The notes beneath the pieces were generated by a model. That model was not told the DNA's origin and did not search any database. It was given only the letters and a program-made list of their open reading frames with translations. Shown here piece after piece: positions 1 to 4,831 of a stretch of 5,091 nt of DNA. The first letter of the stretch is position 1; each line of letters starts with the position of its first letter. This stretch comes from an uncultured Rhodospirillaceae bacterium (GTDB lineage Bacteria; Pseudomonadota; Alphaproteobacteria; Rhodospirillales; Casp-alpha2), in the NCBI GenBank assembly GCA_913048145.1, contig CAJWVP010000226.1, positions 1-5,091 on the forward strand, in the 5' to 3' direction. Position numbers and translations under genes: made by a program.

Positions 1-96
1 GTCTACCTTGCCCGAGCGCACGTGCACCGTGCCGTCAGCGTTAAGTGTGATCCAGCTGTCCAGGTCGGGGCTGTTGATGAGGCTTGGATTGCTCAT
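1..96 (-). CDS. Molybdopterin-binding large subunit of a Mo hydroxylase (5' part only)
   Basis: The first 32 codons of a gene that runs off the left edge. The ATG at 96 overlaps the TGA of the small-subunit gene (ATGA at 96-93), which implies translational coupling and a 1:1 complex. The visible protein begins MSNPSLINSPDLDSW and continues with W-I-T-L-N-A-D-G-T-V-H-V and then R-S-G-K-V-D. That pattern (tryptophan, short beta strand, DGTV, then a GKV/GKVE turn) is the usual N-terminal opening of the xanthine-dehydrogenase-family large subunit found beside IorA-type 2Fe-2S proteins. By family knowledge, the full protein would be roughly 700 residues or more and would bind Mo-molybdopterin cytosine dinucleotide and the substrate. 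No twin-arginine signal is seen in the visible part. The Mo ligand and catalytic glutamate regions lie outside the window. The assignment relies mainly on the neighbour and the short N-terminal pattern. Confidence 0.8.
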   Translation of the reverse strand, partial: MSNPSLINSPDLDSWITLNADGTVHVRSGKVD

Positions 97-563
97 GACG
101 AACCCACCGAGCCAACGAGGCTGTCGATAGCGGCCTTGATGCGACCGTGCGAACCGCAGCGGCAGAGATGTGACGACAGCGCCTCTTGAATGGCTTCCGC
201 ATTCGGTTTCGGGTCAATGTCTAGCATCCCCGTAACGGCCACGACAAACCCCGGAATACAATACCCGCACTGTGCAGCGCCGGCGTCGACGAAGGCCTGC
301 TGCACCCGGCTCAGTTGATTCCCACGGGTTAGGCCCTCGACCGTGGCGATCGCCTTACCCTGGAAGTCGCTTACGGCCGCCGAGCAACTCAACGTCGACT
401 GCCCATCGACCAGGACGGCACAGGCACCACACTGTTCGAGCCCGCAGCCAAGCTTCGCGCCAGTCAGGCCGAGATAATTACGCAGCACTAATAAAAGCGG
501 TGTTGCCGGGTCGACATCAATCCCGTGGGTTTCACCGTTTACCTGCAGTGAAATGCCAACCAT
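93..563 (-). CDS. 2Fe-2S small subunit of an isoquinoline 1-oxidoreductase / nicotinate dehydrogenase-type Mo hydroxylase
   Basis: A complete 156-residue electron-transfer subunit with two [2Fe-2S] clusters. The N-terminal plant-ferredoxin-like domain carries C40, C45, C48 and C60 (motif GCGLEQCGACAVLVDG). The C-terminal helical domain carries C99, C102, C134 and C136 (QCGYCIPG and HLCRCG). All eight ligands are present and length is normal for the family, so it should be functional. In the family it passes electrons from the Mo centre of the large subunit to an acceptor during hydroxylation of a carbon next to a ring nitrogen or similar activated position. The next gene on the same strand starts within this stop codon (ATGA) and encodes that large subunit. 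The start is the ATG at 563, preceded by the purine-rich stretch GGGGTGGTAGG. No separate FAD subunit is visible, consistent with the two-subunit IOR/NicA-like architecture, which often uses a cytochrome domain or cytochrome partner as acceptor (inference). The substrate cannot be read from this subunit. Confidence 0.95.
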   Translation of the reverse strand: MVGISLQVNGETHGIDVDPATPLLLVLRNYLGLTGAKLGCGLEQCGACAVLVDGQSTLSCSAAVSDFQGKAIATVEGLTRGNQLSRVQQAFVDAGAAQCGYCIPGFVVAVTGMLDIDPKPNAEAIQEALSSHLCRCGSHGRIKAAIDSLVGSVGSS

Positions 564-636
564 CGCCTACCACCCCTTTTTTGTTAGCGCCTTGTTGCCA
601 GACCTGCATGATGCGCGGCACACCCAAATGGAACAA

Positions 637-665
637 GTGACAAGCTCCGCATGCCAACGTATGTT
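637..665 (+). promoter_or_regulatory. Candidate sigma70 promoter for the hydrolase / amidohydrolase unit
   Basis: A GTGACA hexamer at 637-642 matches 5 of 6 bases of TTGACA. It is followed after exactly 17 nt by TATGTT at 660-665, which matches 4 of 6 bases of TATAAT. Transcription would begin near 672, leaving a leader of about 20 nt that contains the ribosome binding site at 682-689 before the ATG at 694. The fit in position supports the prediction, but it is by eye only. Confidence 0.4.
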
Positions 666-681
666 TTCGGCGGGTTTGCAC

Positions 682-689
682 GAGGAAAG
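682..689 (+). promoter_or_regulatory. Ribosome binding site that decides the hydrolase start
   Basis: GAGGAAAG lies with its GAGG core 8 nt upstream of the ATG at 694. The reading frame is open back to an ATG at 553, but that upstream start overlaps the divergent small-subunit start, lies upstream of the best promoter, and has no comparable site. The ATG at 694 is therefore preferred. Confidence 0.7.
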
Positions 690-693
690 CTCC

Positions 694-1590
694 ATGAACG
701 GTCGGAACAGCAGGCAGAAGGTCTGGCTGGACTACGACCAGGAGGCGTTGGATCGGCAGTACGACCAGCGCGTTCTGGTGCCAGAGGCGAACGATTACAT
801 TGCTCGAAACCGGCGCGACAGCGTCAGGGTGCGTGCCCGCCTGAATTGCCGGCTCAACGTCGCCTATGGCCCTTCGCCGGACGAAACCCTCGACATATTC
901 CCCGCCGGCGACAACACGCCTGTCGTTGTTTATGTGCACGGCGGCGCCTGGACCCGGTGGAGCAAGGACGAAAACAGCTACCAGGCGCCAGTTTTCGTCG
1001 ACGCAGGCGCGGCGTTCGTATCCGTGAACTTCGCTCTCGCGCCCCAGGTCAGTCTCGACGAACTGGTCCGGCAGAACCGCGCCACGGTGAAATGGGTCTA
1101 CGACCACGCCCTCGATTTCGGCGCTGATCCCGGTCGGCTATATATTGCTGGCCATTCGTCCGGCGCGCACGTAGTAGGATTGCTTGCGGTCACCGACTGG
1201 GCCGCCGACTGGGGCCTACCAGCCGATGTGATCAAAGGAGCGATTGCCGTCAGCGGCATGTACGATCTGGAACCAGTGCGCCTCAGTTCGCGCAACATCT
1301 ACCTACACCTGGACGACGCAGCAGTAGAACGGAACTCGGCATTGCGGAACCTACCAGACAGTATGCCACCGATGATCATGGCCTATGGCGGCCGGGAACA
1401 AGTCGAGTTCCAACGCCACAGCCGCGAATTCGCCGAAACGCTCCAGGCGCGGGGCGATGACTGCCAACTCTTTTTCTATGATGGCAACAATCATTTCGAC
1501 ATGGCTCAGGAAGTCGCCAATCCAACGAGCCCGCTGACCACCGCGGCGATTCGAATGATGGGCTTGCACCCGGACACAACGCCAACCTGA
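694..1590 (+). CDS. Alpha/beta hydrolase of the arylformamidase (kynurenine formamidase-like) / carboxylesterase group
   Basis: A 298-residue cytoplasmic hydrolase with no signal peptide or membrane segment. The N-terminal W-L-D-Y-D-Q-E-A-L-D-R-Q-Y-D-Q-R pattern is typical of arylformamidase-like proteins. The oxyanion-hole motif HGGAW is at residues 82-86, and the nucleophile elbow GHSSG at 153-157 places the catalytic Ser at 155. The probable catalytic His267 lies in YDGNNHFD near the C-terminus. The usual acid position (G-x-x-D-x-x-E-F in relatives) reads GGREQVEF here, so Glu235 may replace Asp as the charge-relay acid (inference). Known relatives hydrolyse N-formyl amides (N-formylkynurenine) or small esters; the substrate here is unknown. 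It lies 12 nt upstream of an amidohydrolase pseudogene on the same strand and is divergent from a Mo hydroxylase, consistent with opening or deformylating a ring-derived intermediate. Length and motifs indicate an intact enzyme. Family confidence is high, reaction confidence low. Confidence 0.9.
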   Translation: MNGRNSRQKVWLDYDQEALDRQYDQRVLVPEANDYIARNRRDSVRVRARLNCRLNVAYGPSPDETLDIFPAGDNTPVVVYVHGGAWTRWSKDENSYQAPVFVDAGAAFVSVNFALAPQVSLDELVRQNRATVKWVYDHALDFGADPGRLYIAGHSSGAHVVGLLAVTDWAADWGLPADVIKGAIAVSGMYDLEPVRLSSRNIYLHLDDAAVERNSALRNLPDSMPPMIMAYGGREQVEFQRHSREFAETLQARGDDCQLFFYDGNNHFDMAQEVANPTSPLTTAAIRMMGLHPDTTPT

Positions 1591-1602
1591 GAGGCCAAAT
1601 CC

Positions 1603-1940
1603 ATGAGCACACTCGCTGGCGGCATTCAAACATTCGACATCCACGCCCACTTCTGCCGGGAGAGCTATCTTCGCATTCTCTCGGAACTGGATGGGAATTC
1701 GCCCGTCATCTGTTCGTGAGATCATGCGGACGGACAGATCATTACCTCCTGGGGCGGTGACACGCCGCCCTTGCACAATACCTATTATGATTTCCACGAA
1801 CGGGTGATGTTGGGCAGCGACTACTGCTTCGACATGTCATATCAGCGGCCGTCGACGTGGTGATGGAACATCAAGGTATCTCAGATGCAGAGCGCGAGAT
1901 GATCCTCTGCCGTAATGCCAAGGGCTTGCTGGGCCTCTAG
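1603..1940 (+). pseudogene. Broken amidohydrolase of the ACMSD-like (amidohydrolase 2) decarboxylase family
   Basis: A degraded metal-dependent amidohydrolase/decarboxylase. It begins at an ATG at 1603, 12 nt after the hydrolase stop, with GAGAGG at 1589-1594 as ribosome binding site. The N-terminus reads TFDIHAHFCRESYLRIL, including the D-x-H-x-H metal-binding motif. A TGA at 1717-1719 interrupts the frame after 38 codons. The same frame then continues (DHADGQIITSWGGDTPPL) and runs into VMLGSDYCFDMS, the conserved C-terminal GSDYPF-type motif with its metal-ligand Asp. A one-base loss near 1849-1851 shifts the frame, and the tail continues as VVMEHQGISDAERE and then MILCRNAKGLLGL, ending at TAG 1938-1940. 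That tail is the standard C-terminus of the family. Only about 113 codons remain of an expected 320-350, and N- and C-terminal blocks join near 1799, so the middle of the barrel with the remaining metal ligands is deleted. Relatives remove a carboxylate from picolinate- or muconate-semialdehyde-type acids. No functional product is expected. Confidence 0.88.
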
Positions 1941-2109
1941 ATGCAGGCCATCGACGCGCAGTTCTAAAAGGCCTGCTCTTCGCCGCGGCCCATATCCAGG
2001 TGACGGACAACCCGATCTGAACAATCGACGCCGCACCATTGCCCCGGCTGACGGGAAAGGTGGGGATTGCGTCGGTCGAAAGCCTCAAAGAAAAAGGTGG
2101 CCGAAGTCC
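1941..2109. other. Convergent intergenic stretch, no intact gene
   Basis: 169 nt between the amidohydrolase remnant and the 3' end of the nitroreductase. Base composition resembles coding DNA. On the plus strand one frame can be read as AAAHIQVTDNPI followed by TGA at 2018-2020 and then LPRLTGKVGIASVESL up to TAA. I cannot match this reliably to a family. It may be leftover coding sequence from a removed neighbour or simply chance. No repeat ends or insertion-sequence remnants are seen. Confidence 0.35.
2086..2109 (-). terminator. Weak candidate terminator after the nitroreductase
   Basis: Immediately after the TAG of the nitroreductase, the minus strand reads GGGACTTCGGCCACC and then a T-rich run CCTTTTTCTTTG. 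The T tract and a TTCG loop resemble an intrinsic terminator, but the stem is poor (only a few pairs with a mismatch), so termination may be inefficient. Confidence 0.25.
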
Positions 2110-2784
2110 CTAATCGAAACCGGCGTACTTGACAACATTCTCGACCTCCTCCCTCTCACTTACCAATGTATTCTCGATCTTCGTGTCGTCGATATAGCCT
2201 ATGGCCATGCCGGTAAGCAAGACCTGGTCGTCGGGGATGCCGAGGTGCTTGAAGATGGGTTCCTGGTAGGGAATCCAGGCTGCTTGGGGGCAAGTGTGGA
2301 GCCCAAACTGGCGGGCCTCCAGCATCACCGTCTGGACGTACATGCCCGCATCAAACCAGCTGCCCTTGCCCAAGTAAGCGTCCGTGGTAAAGAACAGGCC
2401 GACGGGGGCGTCAAAGAACTTGAAGTTGCGCTTGCCTTGCCGCGCCGAGGCCTCGCGGTCGCCCTTCTCGATGCCAAGCAGGCCGTACAAGGACCAACCG
2501 ACGCCGCGTCTGCGGTCCCGGTGCACAGGCTTCCAATCGTTTGGATAATAGTCGTAGTCGGAATACTTCCTAGCGTTCCCCTGTTCCACCAGTTCTAGTA
2601 CGTCGCGAGTGATCGCGTCCTTGACCGTGCCCGTGCAGACATAGGCGTGCCAGGGCTGGGTGTTGGTCCCACTTGGCGAGCGCTGAGATACTTCCATGAT
2701 CTTCCGAATTGTCTCGAAGGGCACGGGCTCATCAGTGAAGGCGCGGACGGATTTCCGCGAAAGTATCGCCTCTTGAACGTTCAT
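2110..2784 (-). CDS. FMN-dependent nitroreductase family oxidoreductase
   Basis: A 224-residue flavoprotein of the nitroreductase fold, normally an FMN homodimer using NAD(P)H. The N-terminal phosphate-binding pattern SRKSVRAF is at residues 9-16. The FMN-contact segment SPSGTNTQPWHAYV is at 36-49. FFDAPVGLFF at 123-132 and the dimer-interface helix GMYVQTVMLEARQFGLHT at 147-164 follow. The C-terminal GMAIGYID at 192-199 is the usual family block, with the expected E/N...R tail after it. The start is the ATG at 2784, giving normal family length; the frame stays open upstream to 3012, but that extension has no family resemblance. The start is preceded only by a weak GGA. Family members reduce nitro groups, quinones or enones, and some act in aromatic degradation pathways; the substrate here is unknown. 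It is the last gene of the leftward set, separated from the transporter by about 317 nt, so it probably has its own promoter. It converges on the amidohydrolase remnant. Confidence 0.93.
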   Translation of the reverse strand: MNVQEAILSRKSVRAFTDEPVPFETIRKIMEVSQRSPSGTNTQPWHAYVCTGTVKDAITRDVLELVEQGNARKYSDYDYYPNDWKPVHRDRRRGVGWSLYGLLGIEKGDREASARQGKRNFKFFDAPVGLFFTTDAYLGKGSWFDAGMYVQTVMLEARQFGLHTCPQAAWIPYQEPIFKHLGIPDDQVLLTGMAIGYIDDTKIENTLVSEREEVENVVKYAGFD

Positions 2785-2899
2785 GTTAGATCCATCGTGA
2801 TTGTTTATTGGTATCTTCTCGTCTAGGCGGAAAGGAAATGCCTGACAACGCCCCAGCATTTCGATAATTGAGATATTGATGGTCGGCCTTAAAATCAAA

Positions 2900-2930
2900 A
2901 GTATATTCAATTCTCGTTTTCCGTAGTCTA
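2900..2930 (-). promoter_or_regulatory. Possible promoter for the nitroreductase
   Basis: The minus strand carries TATACT at 2905-2900, a 5 of 6 match to TATAAT, in an AT-rich setting. The best upstream hexamer, TAGACT at 2930-2925, matches TTGACA at 4 of 6 positions but is 19 nt away, longer than ideal. Transcription would leave a leader of about 110 nt. Tentative. Confidence 0.28.
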
Positions 2931-3086
2931 GGCTGGTCCGATCGTCCGCTGATCCGAATACACTATGTTTTTTGTTGTGAAGATGAAGTCGCAATCTGAT
3001 GAACATCATCACCCAGAAACCACGAATTCAGGCGTTTTCCGGGCCAAGTGGCTGATATTTTGTCAACCACACGTGAGGGCTCCTTA

Positions 3087-3100
3087 CAACGCTCGCGTTG
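3087..3100. repeat. Short palindrome just past the transporter stop codon
   Basis: CAACGCTCGCGTTG has perfect 6-base arms (CAACGC/GCGTTG) around two central bases, starting two bases beyond the TAA of the transporter. It can form a 5-bp hairpin with a 4-nt loop. No T run follows on the minus strand (TAAGGAGCCC), so it is not a classic intrinsic terminator. It may stabilise the mRNA 3' end or bind a regulator. Confidence 0.3.
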
Positions 3101-3101
3101 G

Positions 3102-4334
3102 TTAGGCGGTGGAGGTGGATTGGTGGCGCGGTAAGGTGACGGCGGCAACGTTGGCAGCCAACATGGTCGCCGCCAGCAGGTAAAACACCGCTGGTAACCC
3201 CCAGGTGTCAGCGATAAAGCCGCCGAGGACAGGCAGGCCCATCTTGAATGCACCTTGGGTGCCAAACATGAGGCTGGTGGCGCTGCCGTTCATGCCGGGC
3301 GGGGTCAGATCCATCATCCAGCTATGGACCACGGGCCGAACCGCGTAGAGCAGGAAGCCCAACATAGCTACGCCTCCGACGAACGCTGCCTCATGACGGA
3401 CGACCGTCAAGGCAATAATGACCACAGTGGATACCGTCAAGCCACCGAGGACAATCGATCGTCGTCCGATCTTGTCCGACCAGGTGCCTGCGACTGGCCC
3501 GGAAATGATGCCGGCGATCTGCATGCTGGACATCGCCAGGCCCAGCATCACGCCCTGGAAACCCATGACGTCGGCCAAATACATGGGCAGGAAAATGAGA
3601 ATGCCGTTTTGGGTCATGGTCCGGAGCCCAGCCATGAGACACAGCATGAGTACGGCACGCTGCTTGACCATGGCGGCCATACCGCGGAAGTAGGCGTGTA
3701 GATCGAGCGCCGGCGCGGCCGCTGTCTCCGTGCGTTTCTCGTGGCGAGACATGAGGACCAAGATCAACAAAGCCAGCGCGAACATGGGCAGCGCGTTGGC
3801 CACGGCCACGGCCTGCCAACTGACCCAGACCATCAAGCTCCCAGCCGCCAATGGTCCCAGCGCATCACCCGTGTTGGCACCGAGTCCGTGGATCGACAGC
3901 GCAAAGCCTCGGTTATCCGGCAACCGCTTGGCAAGATAGGAAAATGCGGCGGGATGCCAGAAGTTGTTGGCACCGCCGATGATCATGACTCCCACCGTCA
4001 GGCCCAACAGCGACGGCACCAGGCCAATGCTCAGCAACGCCACGGCGCATCCGGCCAGGGCTACAGCCAAAAGGATCGCCCGCCGCGCGGTCATGTCGAC
4101 CAAGGGGCCGGCACCAATATTGGTGGCGAAAGCGGCCACGTTCATCGCAGTGATCACCGCGCCGATCTCGGCGTACGAAAGGCCTAGGTCTTGGCGTACA
4201 AACGGCAACAGGATGTACATGGTGGCCATCAGCCAGTGCGTGCCACCATGGCCCACTGCCACCAGGTAGGCAGTCAATTGGCCAGCCCGGTCGACGCCGG
4301 TGACCCGCTCGACGGCGGCGAAGGCCCAGTTCAT
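3102..4334 (-). CDS. Major facilitator superfamily transporter
   Basis: A 410-residue inner-membrane carrier, with length and hydrophobic pattern fitting 12 transmembrane helices split by a polar central loop around residues 196-215 (SRHEKRTETAAAPALD). Both copies of the MFS loop 2-3 motif are visible: GPLVDMTARR at 76-85, and the better-conserved GTWSDKIGRR at 283-292. The N-terminal region has GHGGTHWLMATMYILLP at 28-44 and NNFWHPAAFSYLA at 123-135, features reminiscent of the FSR (fosmidomycin resistance) branch of the superfamily. The subfamily label is a resemblance, not a proof. The start is the ATG at 4334, only 24 nt after the stop of the 106-residue gene upstream, so the two are probably cotranscribed. 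No good Shine-Dalgarno sequence precedes it, and an in-frame TAG at 4359-4361 blocks a longer start. Context suggests uptake or efflux of the compound degraded by the neighbouring enzymes; substrate and direction are unknown. Confidence 0.92.
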   Translation of the reverse strand: MNWAFAAVERVTGVDRAGQLTAYLVAVGHGGTHWLMATMYILLPFVRQDLGLSYAEIGAVITAMNVAAFATNIGAGPLVDMTARRAILLAVALAGCAVALLSIGLVPSLLGLTVGVMIIGGANNFWHPAAFSYLAKRLPDNRGFALSIHGLGANTGDALGPLAAGSLMVWVSWQAVAVANALPMFALALLILVLMSRHEKRTETAAAPALDLHAYFRGMAAMVKQRAVLMLCLMAGLRTMTQNGILIFLPMYLADVMGFQGVMLGLAMSSMQIAGIISGPVAGTWSDKIGRRSIVLGGLTVSTVVIIALTVVRHEAAFVGGVAMLGFLLYAVRPVVHSWMMDLTPPGMNGSATSLMFGTQGAFKMGLPVLGGFIADTWGLPAVFYLLAATMLAANVAAVTLPRHQSTSTA

Positions 4335-4358
4335 GGCGACAAACCCACGGCCGATCCC

Positions 4359-4679
4359 CTACGCACCACTCACGGCGCGGTGTATGTGGTCCTTCAGGTT
4401 TTCCTCTTCGGGCGACTTGTCCGCGAAGCCGTTGGTCGTGTGGATACGTGCGCTGCGAACAAAGTCGAAGCCGTTTATTTCCGGCATCTCGATGTTGCTG
4501 ATGACCAGTTCGACGGTCCAATCGTCGGCCTCCCACTTGGCCATGGCGTCGATGCCTCTGACCGTTCCCATAACCATATCGTTCCAAGGGCTGTGCTGGA
4601 CGCTCACGATCAGTCCGCGAGGAAACGCTTCATCGTCGACAGCCATCTCTGTCAGGTTGGCAAACTCAGTCTCGATCAT
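4359..4679 (-). CDS. Small acidic protein of unknown family (106 aa)
   Basis: A 106-residue soluble protein I do not recognise. It begins MIETEFANLTEMAVDDEAF, has a hydrophobic, probably beta-strand segment PRGLIVSVQHSPW, then GTVRGIDAMAKWEADDW, the strand TVELVISNIEMPEI, NGFDFVRSARIHTTNGF, and an acidic tail ADKSPEEENLKDHIH. It has no cysteine, no signal peptide and no transmembrane helix. The alternation of strands and amphipathic stretches suggests a small folded alpha/beta domain. Coding status is supported by the ATG at 4679 with a GAGG box 5 nt upstream, GC-rich third positions, and a stop only 24 nt before the transporter start. A GTG at 4685 is in frame but overlaps the ribosome binding site. 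It sits between an enoyl-CoA hydratase-family gene and the transporter, all on one strand, so a role in the same pathway is plausible. It could be a small accessory or ligand-binding protein, but no function is assigned. Confidence 0.72.
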   Translation of the reverse strand: MIETEFANLTEMAVDDEAFPRGLIVSVQHSPWNDMVMGTVRGIDAMAKWEADDWTVELVISNIEMPEINGFDFVRSARIHTTNGFADKSPEEENLKDHIHRAVSGA

Positions 4680-4684
4680 GGGCA

Positions 4685-4688
4685 CCTC
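4685..4688 (-). promoter_or_regulatory. Ribosome binding site fixing the start of the 106-aa gene
   Basis: The minus strand reads GAGG at 4688-4685, then TGCCC, then ATG at 4679. The 5-nt spacing suits the ATG, whereas the GTG at 4685 begins inside the box. The ATG is therefore taken as the start. Confidence 0.55.
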
Positions 4689-4750
4689 ATGCCGACATCA
4701 TACCCCGGCGCATTTAACAGGCAATACAGACGGCTGCGGCAACACAGTGC

Positions 4751-4776
4751 ATCGGCGGATTACGCGGAGGGCCGAT
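4751..4776. repeat. Weak inverted repeat in the gap after the hydratase gene
   Basis: ATCGGC at 4751-4756 and GCCGAT at 4771-4776 are exact complements around 14 nt. They sit in the 152-nt gap (4680-4831) between the hydratase stop and the 106-aa gene. There is no T run on the minus strand after it, so it is not a convincing terminator. Nothing else is recognisable in this gap; it could contain a promoter for the 106-aa gene and transporter, but no clear -35/-10 pair is seen. Confidence 0.2.
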
Positions 4777-4831
4777 TTCAAACTAAATACATCCTGGAGA
4801 CCATGGCGCTCAGCTCAGATAAATCGCGCCA

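Larger units (their letters stand above)
564..693. promoter_or_regulatory. Divergent intergenic region between the Mo hydroxylase and hydrolase units
   Basis: 130 bp separates the start codons of two divergent transcription units, so it should hold both promoters. A sigma70-like pair for the rightward unit is listed separately. I found no convincing -10 for the leftward unit and no GG-N10-GC sigma54 pattern. A short direct repeat, ACAAG-tg-ACAAG at 633-644, overlaps the rightward -35 hexamer. It could contact a regulator, but it is only 5 bp long and may be chance. No regulator gene lies in the window. Confidence 0.5.
2785..3101. other. AT-richer intergenic region upstream of the nitroreductase
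   Basis: 317 nt between the transporter stop and the nitroreductase start, visibly richer in A/T than all flanking genes, especially 2860-2990. The minus frame of the nitroreductase happens to be stop-free to 3012, but its translation is low-complexity and looks non-coding. The region holds a candidate -10, an adjacent pair of near-identical repeats (GATAATTGA at 2863-2871 and GATATTGA at 2872-2879), and a short palindrome at its right end. The repeats fall downstream of the candidate -10, where a repressor could act. I see no small RNA, riboswitch or small gene that I can defend. Confidence 0.5.

Noticed and set aside
553..693. N-terminal extension of the hydrolase from an ATG at 553
   Set aside because: It overlaps the divergent small-subunit start, lacks a ribosome binding site, lies upstream of the best promoter, and does not resemble the family. 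The ATG at 694 has GAGGAAAG in front.
564..693. Sigma54 promoter in the divergent region
   Set aside because: TGGCATG occurs on the minus strand, but the required GC at the correct spacing is absent.
532..1107. Open frame on the minus strand opposite the hydrolase
   Set aside because: It is a shadow of the hydrolase coding strand, and no motif is present.
1717..1719. In-frame TGA in the amidohydrolase read as selenocysteine
   Set aside because: The family has no selenocysteine at this position, no SECIS-like hairpin was noticed directly after it, and the gene also carries a frameshift and deletion.
1915..2598. Open frame of about 227 codons on the plus strand
   Set aside because: It is mostly antisense to the nitroreductase, which has clear FMN-binding motifs, and its translation resembles no family.
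2785..3012. 76-codon N-terminal extension of the nitroreductase
   Set aside because: The frame is open, but the translation is unlike any nitroreductase N-terminus and lies in AT-rich promoter-like DNA. Starting at 2784 gives the normal family length.
3913..4587. Second minus-strand open frame across the transporter and small gene
   Set aside because: Its translation is Arg/Gly/His-rich, an out-of-frame shadow of the hydrophobic transporter frame.
4751..4776. Intrinsic terminator after the hydratase gene
   Set aside because: It has only a 6-bp stem with a 14-nt loop and no T run on the relevant strand. It is kept only as a weak inverted repeat.
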